DNA from: CAIQPS01 sp963783835
Lineage (GTDB): Bacteria; Actinomycetota; Thermoleophilia; RBG-16-64-13
DNA length: 64,000 nt
Direction of reading: 5' to 3'
Assembly (NCBI GenBank): GCA_963783835.1
Contig: CAWAOX010000007.1
Span: forward strand, 1-64,000
Shown piece by piece: positions 1 through 8,188 of the stretch (position 1 is the stretch's first letter; each line of letters opens with the position of its first letter). Position numbers and translations under genes: made by a program. The notes under the pieces are model-generated. The model was given only the letters and a program-made list of their open reading frames with translations, did no database searches and was not told where the DNA came from.

Positions 1-49
1 GGCTCCCAAGAAATAACGAGACCAGGCTTCTAAGCAGACGAGCCGAGTT

Positions 50-86
50 GCGGGGGCTCCCGGGCGGAATGCCCGAGAGCCCCCGC
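50..86 (-). terminator. Terminator-like hairpin after the MFS gene
   Basis: A 16-base arm (50-65) pairs with 71-86 across a five-base loop with a single mismatch, all G/C rich. It lies 28 bases past the stop of the leftward MFS transporter gene. There is no clear T run, so termination is inferred from stem strength and position. Confidence 0.55.
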
Positions 87-113
87 GTCATTCAAAGCCT
101 CCCGCTCTGCGCC

Positions 114-1346
114 CTACTTGGCGGCGGCCGCTGCCTCGTCGGCCGCTATCCGCGCTGCGGACCGCTGCTTCACCGGATCGAGCCGCAGCGTCACCGCGAA
201 GTTGATGAGAGCGAACCCGCAGGCGATGAAGAACGGCACCTGGTAGCCGGTATATATGAGGATGACCCCTGCCACGACGGGAACGACGATGGCGGTGGCG
301 TGCAGGATAGTGATACCCATGGCCAGGCTTGATGCGACATCCTCGTGCACCGCGATCTTCCGCAGATACGTCGACCCACCGATGGACGAGAGCGGTGTTA
401 TCACCGAGTAGATGACGTAGAAGAAGCTGGCCAGCCACGCGTTGCCCGCCAGCGCGAAACCGACGAGGGCGAAGACGTAGAAGAGATTGACGATCGAAAG
501 CGTTCCCCGCTCCCCTCGCCGGTCGATCAACCGTCCCAGCCGGGAAGACGAGACCATCGATACGAACGTCGCCACCATGAGTAGCAGGGCCATGTGAGTC
601 ACGGTGAAGCCGAACTGCTTCACCAAAACCATCAGCCCGAACGAGAAGAAGATCTGTTGCCGGGCTCCATCGAAGAGGTTGAGGAGGTAGTAGTAGCGAT
701 ACTCCCGCTTGAAGACGATGGGTTCCCGTTTTGGCGCAACAGCCCGGAGCTCCCCCTCGTAGAGGTGGGGAAAGCGCCAGATGGCGATGGCGCCGAGGAA
801 GGCCACGGCCCCCAGGATGATGAAGGTGGACTGGTAGGGCGGGCGACCAGCGAGAAGGAACGTGAAGAATATCAACACGTAGGCGACGAACGTACCCGCC
901 TGGGTGAAGGCGCCCATCCGGCCGAGGATCGCTCCGCTCCGCTCTTGCGTGGTAAGGCTCATGCCGAGAGCCGTCTGTGTCTGCAGCACGGTGTGGAAGC
1001 CGAAGCTGGAGATGAGCACCCAAGGGATGACGGAGACGAAACTGGTAGCGACCGAGAAGAACGCGTACCCGATGGCCAGGAGGATCATCGCTCCGGCGGT
1101 GACCCTCTGCAGCGAGACGCGGTACAAGAGCGCGGTCAGGAAGATGAGCACGAAGCCGCCGACTTCCCGGATCGCGGTGATGTAGCCGAACTGCGGCGCC
1201 GAGAAGGCAAGGACGTCGTTGAAGTAGTTGGTGACGATACTGTTGTGCGCATTCATGGCAAAGCCAAGGCACGCCGACATCGCCGCCAGCATGAGAAAAC
1301 CGCGTCCCGCGGGAGTGCGCCACGTCACGCGCAAGAAGGCCTCCAA
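114..1346 (-). CDS. MFS family transporter
   Basis: A 410-residue, very hydrophobic protein of usual MFS length with about twelve membrane segments in two halves. Basic loops follow segments, and the motif SRLGRLIDRRGERG in the central loop matches the MFS loop 2-3 / 8-9 signature (G-x3-D-R-x-G-x-R). It is predicted to be an inner-membrane secondary carrier driven by the proton gradient. The substrate cannot be read from the sequence. It is transcribed divergently from two DMT-family exporters with about 115 bases between starts, and a hairpin follows its stop. The C-terminus is an Ala-rich cytoplasmic tail. The family call is sure; any substrate is open. Confidence 0.85.
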   Translation of the reverse strand: MEAFLRVTWRTPAGRGFLMLAAMSACLGFAMNAHNSIVTNYFNDVLAFSAPQFGYITAIREVGGFVLIFLTALLYRVSLQRVTAGAMILLAIGYAFFSVATSFVSVIPWVLISSFGFHTVLQTQTALGMSLTTQERSGAILGRMGAFTQAGTFVAYVLIFFTFLLAGRPPYQSTFIILGAVAFLGAIAIWRFPHLYEGELRAVAPKREPIVFKREYRYYYLLNLFDGARQQIFFSFGLMVLVKQFGFTVTHMALLLMVATFVSMVSSSRLGRLIDRRGERGTLSIVNLFYVFALVGFALAGNAWLASFFYVIYSVITPLSSIGGSTYLRKIAVHEDVASSLAMGITILHATAIVVPVVAGVILIYTGYQVPFFIACGFALINFAVTLRLDPVKQRSAARIAADEAAAAAK

Positions 1347-1461
1347 TGAACGGATAACCGAGGGAAAGCAGCGGCTATTGTACTTCAGGCGCGGGTGTTT
1401 CCGCCTTCATCCCGCCACGCGCCCGTTTGCCTGACGGGCCGCTCCGCTGTAACTTCAGCAG

Positions 1462-2436
1462 GTGTCATCCGAGCCAGATACCCTCCCCGTGGCCGCTGAG
1501 CCTTCCCCGCCGCCCGGCGCTGCACAAGCCTCCGCCCGGCGCGACTCCACCACGGCTGCCCTCCTGGTGGTCGCAGTGGGAGTGCTCATGCAGGCCGGCT
1601 CTGCCGTGGCCGTCCTGGTCATCGACGCCGTCGGTGTTGTCGAGGCGTTGTGGCTGCGCACGGCCCTGGCCGCGTTGATACTGGCCGCCGCTCGGCCCCG
1701 GTTGGTCCGTTTTCCCGCCAAGAGCGACAGGCTTCCCCTGCTTGCGCTGACCCTCAGCCTGCTGGCGATGAACTTCAGCTTCTACGAGGCGATCAGCCGG
1801 GCCCCCATCGGTATCGTGGTGGCGATCGAGTTTCTGGGGCCCCTCGGCGTCGCCGTGGCCGGTTCGCGCCGGCTGCTCGATGGCCTCTGGGTGCTGCTCG
1901 CGGCGGCGGGTATCGCCCTTCTGGCCCAGCCGGGCGGCACCGTCAGTACGGGTGGGCTTCTCTTCGCCCTGTTGGCCGCGGTCTTCTGGGCGGCGTTCAT
2001 CCTGTCGGCCAAACGTGCGGTGGGTACCGTCGGCTCGCTCCAGGCGACCATACTCATGCTCGTGGGTTCCGCTCTGATCGTTACTCCCATCTTCTTGGCC
2101 ACCGGCGCGAAAGTCGTCGGCCAGGGCCGCGCGCTTCTGCTCGGTCTGGCCGTGGCCGTTCTGTCGTCGGCCCTGCCGTATGCGCTCGAGCTCGCCGCTA
2201 TCAAGCGGGTCCGGCCCTCCACCTACGGAGTCCTTCTCAGCATCGAGCCGGCCATCGCCGCTCTGTGGGGTTGGATCATCCTTTCCCAGCGGCTGGCCCT
2301 ACGGGAGCTGTTCGGGATAGTCGCCATCGTACTGGCCGCCGCGGGCGCGGCTTGGGCGAGCAGCGCCGATGTTCCCCGTCCGTCGCGGCGCGGCCCGACC
2401 CGCCGGAGCAACACTGACGCGAAGGGGAAGCGCTGA
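1462..2436 (+). CDS. EamA/DMT family transporter, RhtA-like
   Basis: A 324-residue protein with ten predicted membrane segments in two EamA repeats. The stretch around residues 110-135 (RAPIGIVVAIEFLGPLGVAV) is typical of RhtA-type threonine/homoserine exporters, so amino-acid or small-metabolite efflux is the likely job. The start is GTG at 1462 and the N-terminal 25 residues are a Pro/Ala-rich cytoplasmic tail. The stop overlaps the start of the next DMT gene (TGATG), which indicates translational coupling of two different DMT proteins. The C-terminus ends in a basic tail. Substrate assignment is inference from family resemblance only. Confidence 0.8.
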   Translation: MSSEPDTLPVAAEPSPPPGAAQASARRDSTTAALLVVAVGVLMQAGSAVAVLVIDAVGVVEALWLRTALAALILAAARPRLVRFPAKSDRLPLLALTLSLLAMNFSFYEAISRAPIGIVVAIEFLGPLGVAVAGSRRLLDGLWVLLAAAGIALLAQPGGTVSTGGLLFALLAAVFWAAFILSAKRAVGTVGSLQATILMLVGSALIVTPIFLATGAKVVGQGRALLLGLAVAVLSSALPYALELAAIKRVRPSTYGVLLSIEPAIAALWGWIILSQRLALRELFGIVAIVLAAAGAAWASSADVPRPSRRGPTRRSNTDAKGKR

Positions 2437-3428
2437 TGGCGGACACGTCTGGGGAAGACCGCTTTCGCGTGCCACTCGCCGTTGCCGCCCTGGCGGGACA
2501 GTCGGTGTTCTTGGGCTACAACTGGGTCGTCATGAAACAAGGGCTCCGCTACGCCGACCCCTGGGCGTTCACCGCCCTTCGCACGAGCCTCGGGGCGGTG
2601 GCGCTCTTCATCGTTCTCGCCGTCTTGCGCAGACCCATGCGTCCCACCCAGCCCAGGCTGACGGCCTTGCTCGGTCTACTGCAGACCACGGGGATGATCG
2701 GCCTGCTCATGTGGGCGCTGCAGAGCGGGGCTGCGGGCAGGGTCTCGGCTCTGGTATACACCATGCCTTTCTGGGCGATGATGCTCGGCTGGGTCTTCCT
2801 GGGTGAGCGGGTCACCGGACTGCGCTGGTTGGCTGTCTTCTTCTCACTGGCTGGATTGGTGCTGGTGCTCGACCCGGCGCATCTCGGCGGCAGTCTGGAA
2901 AGCAAGTTGTTGGCCATCGTCTCCGGCATGTCTTGGGCCGCGAGCGCGGTCGTGGTCAAACGGATACGGGCCCGCGGGCCCACAGACGTGATCAATCTCA
3001 CGGCCTGGCAGATGCTCTACGGCAGCATTCCCATCATCATCATCGCCCTGTTCACCACTTCCCGGCCCATCGAGTGGACCGGCGCCTTCATTGCCGCCCT
3101 GGCCTACAACGTGATCCCGGCCACGGCTATAGCCTGGGTATTGTGGCTCTACGTGCTGCAGGTGCTGCCGACCGGGGTGGCGGGAATAAGCACGCTCGCT
3201 ACACCCGTGATCGGGATCGTAGCGGCCGCGGTGGTGCTGGGGGAGCGGGTGACCCCGATGGAAGGCGCGGGAATGGTCTGCATCATCGCGGCCCTCCTGG
3301 TTCTCGCGATCCAGGGGCTGCCGCTGCGCCGGCGATCCCGGCCGGCGCCGGAACCGGCCGCCGGCGACCTTTGCGCCGCGGTGGCGCCCGAAAGGGCCGG
3401 CGACGCAGCGAATGTCTTGCGGGACTAG
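2436..3428 (+). CDS. EamA/DMT family transporter
   Basis: A 330-residue protein with ten hydrophobic segments forming two EamA domains (roughly residues 12-140 and 155-285), followed by a Pro/Arg/Ala-rich tail. Segments such as GQSVFLGYNWVVMKQGL and AIAWVLWLYVLQVLPTGVAG are typical of plasma-membrane drug/metabolite exporters. It starts on the last base of the upstream RhtA-like gene's stop, so the two are made together and might form a heteromeric exporter or carry related substrates. It is distinct from the upstream protein in sequence, so it is not a recent duplicate. The substrate is unknown. Confidence 0.8.
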   Translation: MADTSGEDRFRVPLAVAALAGQSVFLGYNWVVMKQGLRYADPWAFTALRTSLGAVALFIVLAVLRRPMRPTQPRLTALLGLLQTTGMIGLLMWALQSGAAGRVSALVYTMPFWAMMLGWVFLGERVTGLRWLAVFFSLAGLVLVLDPAHLGGSLESKLLAIVSGMSWAASAVVVKRIRARGPTDVINLTAWQMLYGSIPIIIIALFTTSRPIEWTGAFIAALAYNVIPATAIAWVLWLYVLQVLPTGVAGISTLATPVIGIVAAAVVLGERVTPMEGAGMVCIIAALLVLAIQGLPLRRRSRPAPEPAAGDLCAAVAPERAGDAANVLRD

Positions 3429-3438
3429 GCGTGGTCGC

Positions 3439-3642
3439 CTAGACCTTGCCCTCCCTCACCAGCTTGGCAAAATGGTTGAACGAACGGTCGTAGGTACGCT
3501 CCGCCTCCGGCGGGAAGGCGCACGCCGGCAACTCGTCGCTCTTAAGGTGATACGCGATGCAGTCGCAACAGACCCCCTTGCGGGGGCATGAGGGCCAGCT
3601 GCAGGTGCAGCGAGCCAGGTTGGTCTCCTTCTTACACTCCAT
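3439..3642 (-). CDS. Small Cys-rich protein, DUF6485-like
   Basis: A 67-residue protein with eight cysteines (C3, C12, C14, C19, C25, C26, C28, C41) in its first two thirds and a charged helical tail. The layout, with the segment ELPACAFPPEAERTYDRS, matches the small anaerobe proteins annotated DUF6485 as I remember them. The cysteines probably bind zinc or an Fe-S cluster; this is inference. It runs convergent to the DMT pair (gap 10 bases) and divergent from the MerR-TetR gene. Function is unknown. Confidence 0.7.
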   Translation of the reverse strand: MECKKETNLARCTCSWPSCPRKGVCCDCIAYHLKSDELPACAFPPEAERTYDRSFNHFAKLVREGKV

Positions 3643-3702
3643 CTAGCCTGTCCTGTCGGTCGGTTCGCTTGCCGGTAGCCCGGCCCGGTGTCATCATCCT
3701 CC

Positions 3703-4641
3703 ATGATGCAGTCCCTGACCATCAACGAGCTTGAAGAGGCCTCGGGAGTCCCGCGCAGCACCATCTACTACTACGTGCGCGAGGGACTGCTGCCGACCGC
3801 GCAGAAGGCCGCGGCCAGCCGGGCGATCTACACCGATCACCACGTTGCCCTCCTGCGCGACATAAGTCGCCTGAAGGATGAGGGTGTCCCGCTCCGGACC
3901 ATCAAGCAGCGTCTGGCGCCGCAGATCGCCGCCGGTCGAGCGACGGACGTCGATCTGGTCGCCGAGCAGAACGAGCAGACCCACCAGGCCATCCTTACAG
4001 CTGCCGCCCGGTTGTTCGTCCGCAAAGGGTACAAGCGCACGCGGGTGGCCGACATCATCAAAGAGGTCGGGATCACCCCGCCCGTCTTCTACGGCCACTT
4101 CCCTTCGAAGCAGGACCTGTTCGTCGAGGCGTTCGGCGTGTTCGTCGGGTGGATGCGGGGCTTCATCGAGGGCCGCTTGGCCGGTGAGCCTGACCCGGCC
4201 GCGCGCGACCTCTTCCGGGTGCACGGCTATCTGGGAGTGCAGACGCTCAGCCCGGATCTTATGTCCCTGGTCCGGTCCGAAGCCCTTCAGGAGGACGGCG
4301 CGTTGCGCCGGGCCGCGGAGAGATCCTACATGGACATGACCCGGGACACTCTCGACGATCTGAACAGCCTCCGGAGGAAGGCCGGGACCGCACTCCCCGC
4401 TTCGGACGAACTCATGGCCTACGGGCTGCTCGGCGGGGTGGAGAACATCGTGATGCGGGCCTCCTGGGACGGTCGCTATTCCCGGAGTGACGTGCTCTGG
4501 ACGACCCTGTGCATGTTCCTCGCTGTGCAGGCCTTATATTCCGGCCGCTTGGACCTGCGGGCCGAGTTCGAGCGCTACGCGGACACGGTGGCCCGATTGG
4601 CGGACACGCCGCCGCCGGTGCCCCCCGACGCCGTTTCCTGA
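3703..4641 (+). CDS. Fused MerR-TetR transcriptional regulator
   Basis: The N-terminal ~70 residues are a MerR-type winged helix (TINELEEASGVPRSTIYYYVR, with the wing RAIYTDHHVALLRDI). From about residue 85 a complete TetR helix-turn-helix follows (AILTAAARLFVRKG then the recognition helix ending PPVFYGHFPSKQDLF) and then a TetR ligand/dimer domain to residue 312. Two separate DNA-binding domains in one chain are unusual. The start is taken as ATG 3703; ATG 3706 and GTG 3688 are alternatives. The gene points into the EthD/PhlG-like cluster 112 bases downstream, whose upstream region carries repeated CTATAG motifs. It is therefore the likely local regulator, probably sensing the substrate through the TetR C-terminal domain (inference). 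Confidence 0.85.
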   Translation: MMQSLTINELEEASGVPRSTIYYYVREGLLPTAQKAAASRAIYTDHHVALLRDISRLKDEGVPLRTIKQRLAPQIAAGRATDVDLVAEQNEQTHQAILTAAARLFVRKGYKRTRVADIIKEVGITPPVFYGHFPSKQDLFVEAFGVFVGWMRGFIEGRLAGEPDPAARDLFRVHGYLGVQTLSPDLMSLVRSEALQEDGALRRAAERSYMDMTRDTLDDLNSLRRKAGTALPASDELMAYGLLGGVENIVMRASWDGRYSRSDVLWTTLCMFLAVQALYSGRLDLRAEFERYADTVARLADTPPPVPPDAVS

Positions 4642-4662
4642 AGAGCGGGCTCGCTCCCGGCG

Positions 4663-4719
4663 TTGACAACCGCCACCTGCTTCTATAGTCTCTATAACAT
4701 CAAGAAACAGTCCTATAGT
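4663..4719 (+). promoter_or_regulatory. Candidate promoter and operator of the EthD/PhlG-like operon
   Basis: A TTGACA box at 4663-4668 is followed by AT-rich DNA with TATAGT at 4684-4689 (15-base spacing, short) and TATAAC at 4693-4698 as possible -10 boxes. An inverted repeat TATAG-TCT-CTATA spans 4684-4696, and CTATAG recurs at 4714-4719. The repeats overlap the promoter, as expected for a repressor site of the adjacent MerR-TetR protein. Confidence 0.5.
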
Positions 4720-4753
4720 AACTGGTCGCTAGCCCGACAGTAGGAGGTGTTCG

Positions 4754-5545
4754 GTGCCCATCAAACTGATGGCGGTCTCCCGCCGCCGGCCGGGGCTGAC
4801 TCGAGCGGAGTACTTCCGTTATATCGAGCACTATCACGGGACGGTCGCCCGGCTGGAGCGCTTCAAGATCGACCGCTATATCCAGAACCACGTGATCGAC
4901 GGCGCCTTCGGCGTCCTCGGCGATACCAGCCACAAGAACAAGGTCGCCGACCGCGACGGCGTCGTCGAGCTTCACTTCAGCGAGTTCCGCGACCTGCTCG
5001 CGACTCTCGAGCCCGAGGGCGTGACGCAGTCGCGCGCCAACCAGGACGGCCGGTTCTTCGCGGACGAGCCCACGAACATCATCGTAATGGCCGAGGAGAT
5101 CGAACTGCCGGTCGCCAACCCGCGGCCCAAGTTCAACCCCGGTCTGGCCGAACCGGGCGTGGGTGCTCTCAAAGTGATGCAGTTCATCATGCGCAAGCCC
5201 GAGGTCTTTCCCAACGACTACGACAAACTGTGGCGGCAGGCGCACGACGAGGCCCTGGCGAAGTCGCCCTACGCTCAAGAGATGTTCCGCAAGATCGTGG
5301 TGAGCAGGCGCTCCCGGGTCAACGACAACGATGCCGCTGCGCGGGCCCACTTCCGCATGGTCGACCCACCGGTCTACGACATGGTGGTGTCGTTCTGGGT
5401 GGACAGCATCGAGCAGGTGGGGGCCTTCCGGCAGTATCTCGACGCGTTGCAGCAGACGCCGCTCGACTTCGCCGACTGGTCGGAGTCCTTCTACCTGTAC
5501 GTCCGGCCCGTGCGCATCATCGACGACGCTCCGCCGAAAGACTGA
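4754..5545 (+). CDS. EthD-domain protein (two ferredoxin-like barrels)
   Basis: A 263-residue protein with two repeated dimeric alpha-beta-barrel (EthD) units. The first starts PIKLMAVSRRRPGLTRAEYF and carries the H-x-x-Y-H-G segment near residue 28; the second begins near residue 140 (ALKVMQFIMRKPEVF). The start is GTG 4754 with a good Shine-Dalgarno AGGAGGT at 4742-4748. EthD proteins act with oxidative or hydrolytic catabolic enzymes of ethers, aromatics and polyketides, but their chemistry is often unproven. It is first in a tight operon with two PhlG-like hydrolases and another EthD-like protein, so a role in the same catabolic route (isomerase, decarboxylase or small-ligand handling) is inferred. 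Confidence 0.75.
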   Translation: MPIKLMAVSRRRPGLTRAEYFRYIEHYHGTVARLERFKIDRYIQNHVIDGAFGVLGDTSHKNKVADRDGVVELHFSEFRDLLATLEPEGVTQSRANQDGRFFADEPTNIIVMAEEIELPVANPRPKFNPGLAEPGVGALKVMQFIMRKPEVFPNDYDKLWRQAHDEALAKSPYAQEMFRKIVVSRRSRVNDNDAAARAHFRMVDPPVYDMVVSFWVDSIEQVGAFRQYLDALQQTPLDFADWSESFYLYVRPVRIIDDAPPKD

Positions 5546-5571
5546 CGGTGCGAAAGACTGAGGTGACGAAA

Positions 5572-6486
5572 ATGATCACGCCCGATATGACCAAGCCCGA
5601 GTGGAGGTCTCAGAAGACCTACGCGCAGAACCGCCTCGACAGCGTGATGAAGGGTATGCGGCCTGCCCTCACGCCCGAGGAAGAGGCCCGGCCCTTCGCC
5701 AAGTACTACTACGAAGCGATCCCGGAGCCCGATCCGGCCCACTACAACAAGATGGAAACGCCCATCGACCCAGCTCGGGCCTTCGGCCCCGAGGAGATCA
5801 ACAGGCTGCTCGACCCCGAGCGATTGGCCACGGAAGAAGTAGAGATCGGCTGGTGCAGCCTGCCCAACGGCGCCGGCTTCATCGCCAACACCATCCTCTA
5901 CCCCGACGCGACCGCCGAGATGATCGACTGGTGGTTCATCTGGCACACGCTCGAAGATCTGCGCTACCGAATCTGGTACCCCCCGCAGCACGCGGGAATC
6001 ATGATCAGCCCCATCGATCGCGCGCGCATCCTTGATCCCGATATCCCCATGCGGGAGAAGAACTGGGGCGTCACCCACTACGTGACGGAGAACTGCGACT
6101 GCGGCATGGACAACGTCGACATCGGCTTTCGCTCGCCCCAGGACATGGGCTTCGACATGGAGAGGTTCGACAAGGTCGCCGCTACGTTCGCGGGCGGTGG
6201 CGGCTGGGCGGTCACGGTGAACAAGTGCGACGGGTCGATCACGGCGCCGGCCATCATGTCCCACATGTTCTACGACGAGCCGGGCGGCCTGCGTCACCGG
6301 ACCCGGTTTTGGATGGGCTACCGCTTCAACGAGTCGGGCAAGCCAGAGCTCTGCCTGCCTCCTCACGTGTCGGTCCCGGCCGAGGCGGTGCAGGGGTTGG
6401 CGCGGCACAACGTCAAGGAGTTCACCCGTTTCCGCGACTTTCTGCCCCGCATCTACAAGGAACTGGGCCCCAGTCTCTACTGCTAG
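5572..6486 (+). CDS. DAPG/phloretin hydrolase (PhlG) family C-C hydrolase
   Basis: A 304-residue protein matching the PhlG family, zinc enzymes that cleave an aryl-acyl C-C bond (2,4-diacetylphloroglucinol hydrolase; phloretin hydrolase of flavonoid-degrading anaerobes). Expected zinc ligands can be mapped: H140 in YPPQH, E173 in HYVTE, and H279/E283 in ARHNVKEF, the last pair showing the family's H-x3-E spacing. Other family blocks are GWCSLPNGAGF and MIDWWFIWH. The start is ATG 5572 with GAGGTG seven bases upstream; an upstream in-frame extension reads through the EthD gene and is not real. It sits 26 bases after the EthD stop. The natural substrate is unknown; retro-Claisen cleavage of an acylphenol or beta-diketone is the inference. 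Confidence 0.8.
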   Translation: MITPDMTKPEWRSQKTYAQNRLDSVMKGMRPALTPEEEARPFAKYYYEAIPEPDPAHYNKMETPIDPARAFGPEEINRLLDPERLATEEVEIGWCSLPNGAGFIANTILYPDATAEMIDWWFIWHTLEDLRYRIWYPPQHAGIMISPIDRARILDPDIPMREKNWGVTHYVTENCDCGMDNVDIGFRSPQDMGFDMERFDKVAATFAGGGGWAVTVNKCDGSITAPAIMSHMFYDEPGGLRHRTRFWMGYRFNESGKPELCLPPHVSVPAEAVQGLARHNVKEFTRFRDFLPRIYKELGPSLYC

Positions 6487-6516
6487 CGGCGCCAAGTAGC
6501 GAGTAAGGAGAAGCAG

Positions 6517-7299
6517 ATGCTGCGAACGATCGTCATGATGGATCTTCCTATCGACGACATCGCCGATATGGAAAGATGGTATTACCGAGAGCACTCTTCG
6601 GAGATCTCCCGGCGCTATGGCCCCTGGTTGGAGCGGCACGAGAGCTTCATCGCCCTCAACGCGCCGGCCGACGCCCAGCAGTACGGGTTCTACAACTGGC
6701 GGACGACGGAATGCTACTGGCGGGAGATGCCTGAGGCAGGCCCCAAGGGCGCGTACGTCTTCACGCCCGCTCCGGTCTGGAACCCCATCGTGGCCGTCGC
6801 GACGCCGGCGCAACCCGACCACGACTTCTTCGGCTGGGACCGCTTTGCCACCGACGGGGCCTGCATCCGCTGGTACCAGATCTTCCGCTATCCCCTGGGC
6901 GTTCGCCTCAACGACGGTGAGGACTGGTATGTCAACGTCCATGCTCCGGAAGCGGCGAAACAGCCCGGTCTTCGGCGCTTCTTCAGCTATCCGGCGCTCA
7001 AACCGCCGGTGCCTCTGGCGGGCATGTGGCATCCCGACGCGACCCCTCCCGACGATATGCAGATGGTGCAGTGGGACCGCGTGACCGAGATGTGGTACGA
7101 CAGCTTCTCGGCCTGGCGGAACGCAGTGATCGACAACCCGCCCGCCTACACGCTCCCCGAGTGGGCGACCGACTCGTTCTATCCCGAGACGACGGACAAG
7201 TTCCCGTTCTTCAAGCCGGGTGTGGACTTCGTCAGCAGCTTCATCCTGGAGCGGCCGGCGGACGAGTTCAAGCGCGACACCCGCTACTACCTGCCGTAA
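6517..7299 (+). CDS. EthD-like alpha-beta-barrel protein
   Basis: A 260-residue soluble protein. The N-terminus (MLRTIVMMDLPIDDIADMER, then a YYREHSSE segment) resembles the beta-strand/helix start of an EthD-type barrel. A second similar unit seems to begin near residue 125 (ACIRWYQIFRYPLGV). It is rich in Trp, Tyr and Pro, suggesting an aromatic-lined pocket. It lies between the two PhlG-like hydrolases, 30 bases after one and 10 before the next, so the operon order is EthD / PhlG-like / EthD-like / PhlG-like. It is distant from the first EthD protein. Family placement is moderately secure; function unknown, likely the same catabolic route. Confidence 0.6.
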   Translation: MLRTIVMMDLPIDDIADMERWYYREHSSEISRRYGPWLERHESFIALNAPADAQQYGFYNWRTTECYWREMPEAGPKGAYVFTPAPVWNPIVAVATPAQPDHDFFGWDRFATDGACIRWYQIFRYPLGVRLNDGEDWYVNVHAPEAAKQPGLRRFFSYPALKPPVPLAGMWHPDATPPDDMQMVQWDRVTEMWYDSFSAWRNAVIDNPPAYTLPEWATDSFYPETTDKFPFFKPGVDFVSSFILERPADEFKRDTRYYLP

Positions 7300-7309
7300 G
7301 GGGTGCAAC

Positions 7310-8146
7310 ATGGCTGAAGCGAAGATCAGAGAACTGACCGCCGAGGAGAAGGCGAAGCCGTACTCCGCGTGGTACTTCCGCCCGGTCAGCGATCCGGACC
7401 CGGTGCTCCTCGAACTGGTGCGCCCCGACCGGCCGATGGACCCGGCCCAAGCCCTCTACCCCGAGGAGATCGACCGGCTGCTCGACCCCGGATACATGGA
7501 GGTCGAGACCGGGTGGTGCAACCTCCCCAACGGCGCCGGCTACATCTGCGTCAACAACAAGATGCCCGGGGTCACCGTCGACATGCTCGATTGGTGGTTC
7601 GCCTGGCACTCCCTGGCCAGCATGCACTACGGCATCTGGTATCCCCCGGGCCACTTCGGCATCTCTATCAGCGAGAAGGACCGCAAGAAGGTGCTCGACC
7701 CGAACCTGCCCATCAAAGACAAGATCTACGGCCGCACCGATCACGTGGTCGAGGACGTAGGGACCGGCGCGGAAGACATCTACATCTACTTCTGCCATCC
7801 GTCCGAGCTTGGGTTCGACATGGACCGCTTCCACCCGCCCAACGTCGCGGCGATGTACGGCGGCTACGGCTGGGACATGCCGATGGGGTCCAAGCCGTGG
7901 CAGATTCGGTTTCCGGCCATCATGTGCCACTTCATCCGGGATATCCCGGGCGGGGTGGAATTCCGCTCCCGCTTCTGGATGGGCTACACCCTCATCGACA
8001 AGAAGCCCATCATGATGCTGCCACACGGGATCAAGGTGCCGCCCGTGGCCGTCCAGGGACTGGCCGAGCACAACGTCCGGGAGTACACGAACCTGCGCAA
8101 CCTGCTGCCCGGGATATATGAGGAGCTGGGCGGGCGCATCCCCTGA
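7310..8146 (+). CDS. DAPG/phloretin hydrolase (PhlG) family C-C hydrolase, second copy
   Basis: A 278-residue paralogue of the hydrolase at 5572-6486, closer to the classical family (VETGWCNLPNGAGYI, MLDWWFAWH, MCHFIRDIPGG, EFRSRFWMG). Predicted zinc ligands are H115 (YPPGH), E148 (DHVVE), H254 and E258 (AEHNVREY). The start is ATG 7310 with AGGGGTG just upstream; it follows the EthD-like stop by 10 bases and closes the operon. Divergence between the two copies suggests different substrates or consecutive cleavages, for instance of a doubly acylated ring; this is inference. No signal peptide, so it acts in the cytoplasm. Confidence 0.82.
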   Translation: MAEAKIRELTAEEKAKPYSAWYFRPVSDPDPVLLELVRPDRPMDPAQALYPEEIDRLLDPGYMEVETGWCNLPNGAGYICVNNKMPGVTVDMLDWWFAWHSLASMHYGIWYPPGHFGISISEKDRKKVLDPNLPIKDKIYGRTDHVVEDVGTGAEDIYIYFCHPSELGFDMDRFHPPNVAAMYGGYGWDMPMGSKPWQIRFPAIMCHFIRDIPGGVEFRSRFWMGYTLIDKKPIMMLPHGIKVPPVAVQGLAEHNVREYTNLRNLLPGIYEELGGRIP

Positions 8147-8188
8147 TCGCGAAAGACGACGGGTGAGGCCACTCGGCCTCGCTCCTCG

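Noticed and set aside
4747..5571. N-terminal extension of the first PhlG-like hydrolase
   Set aside because: The extra 275 residues run in another frame through the EthD gene and show Arg/Pro-rich shadow composition.
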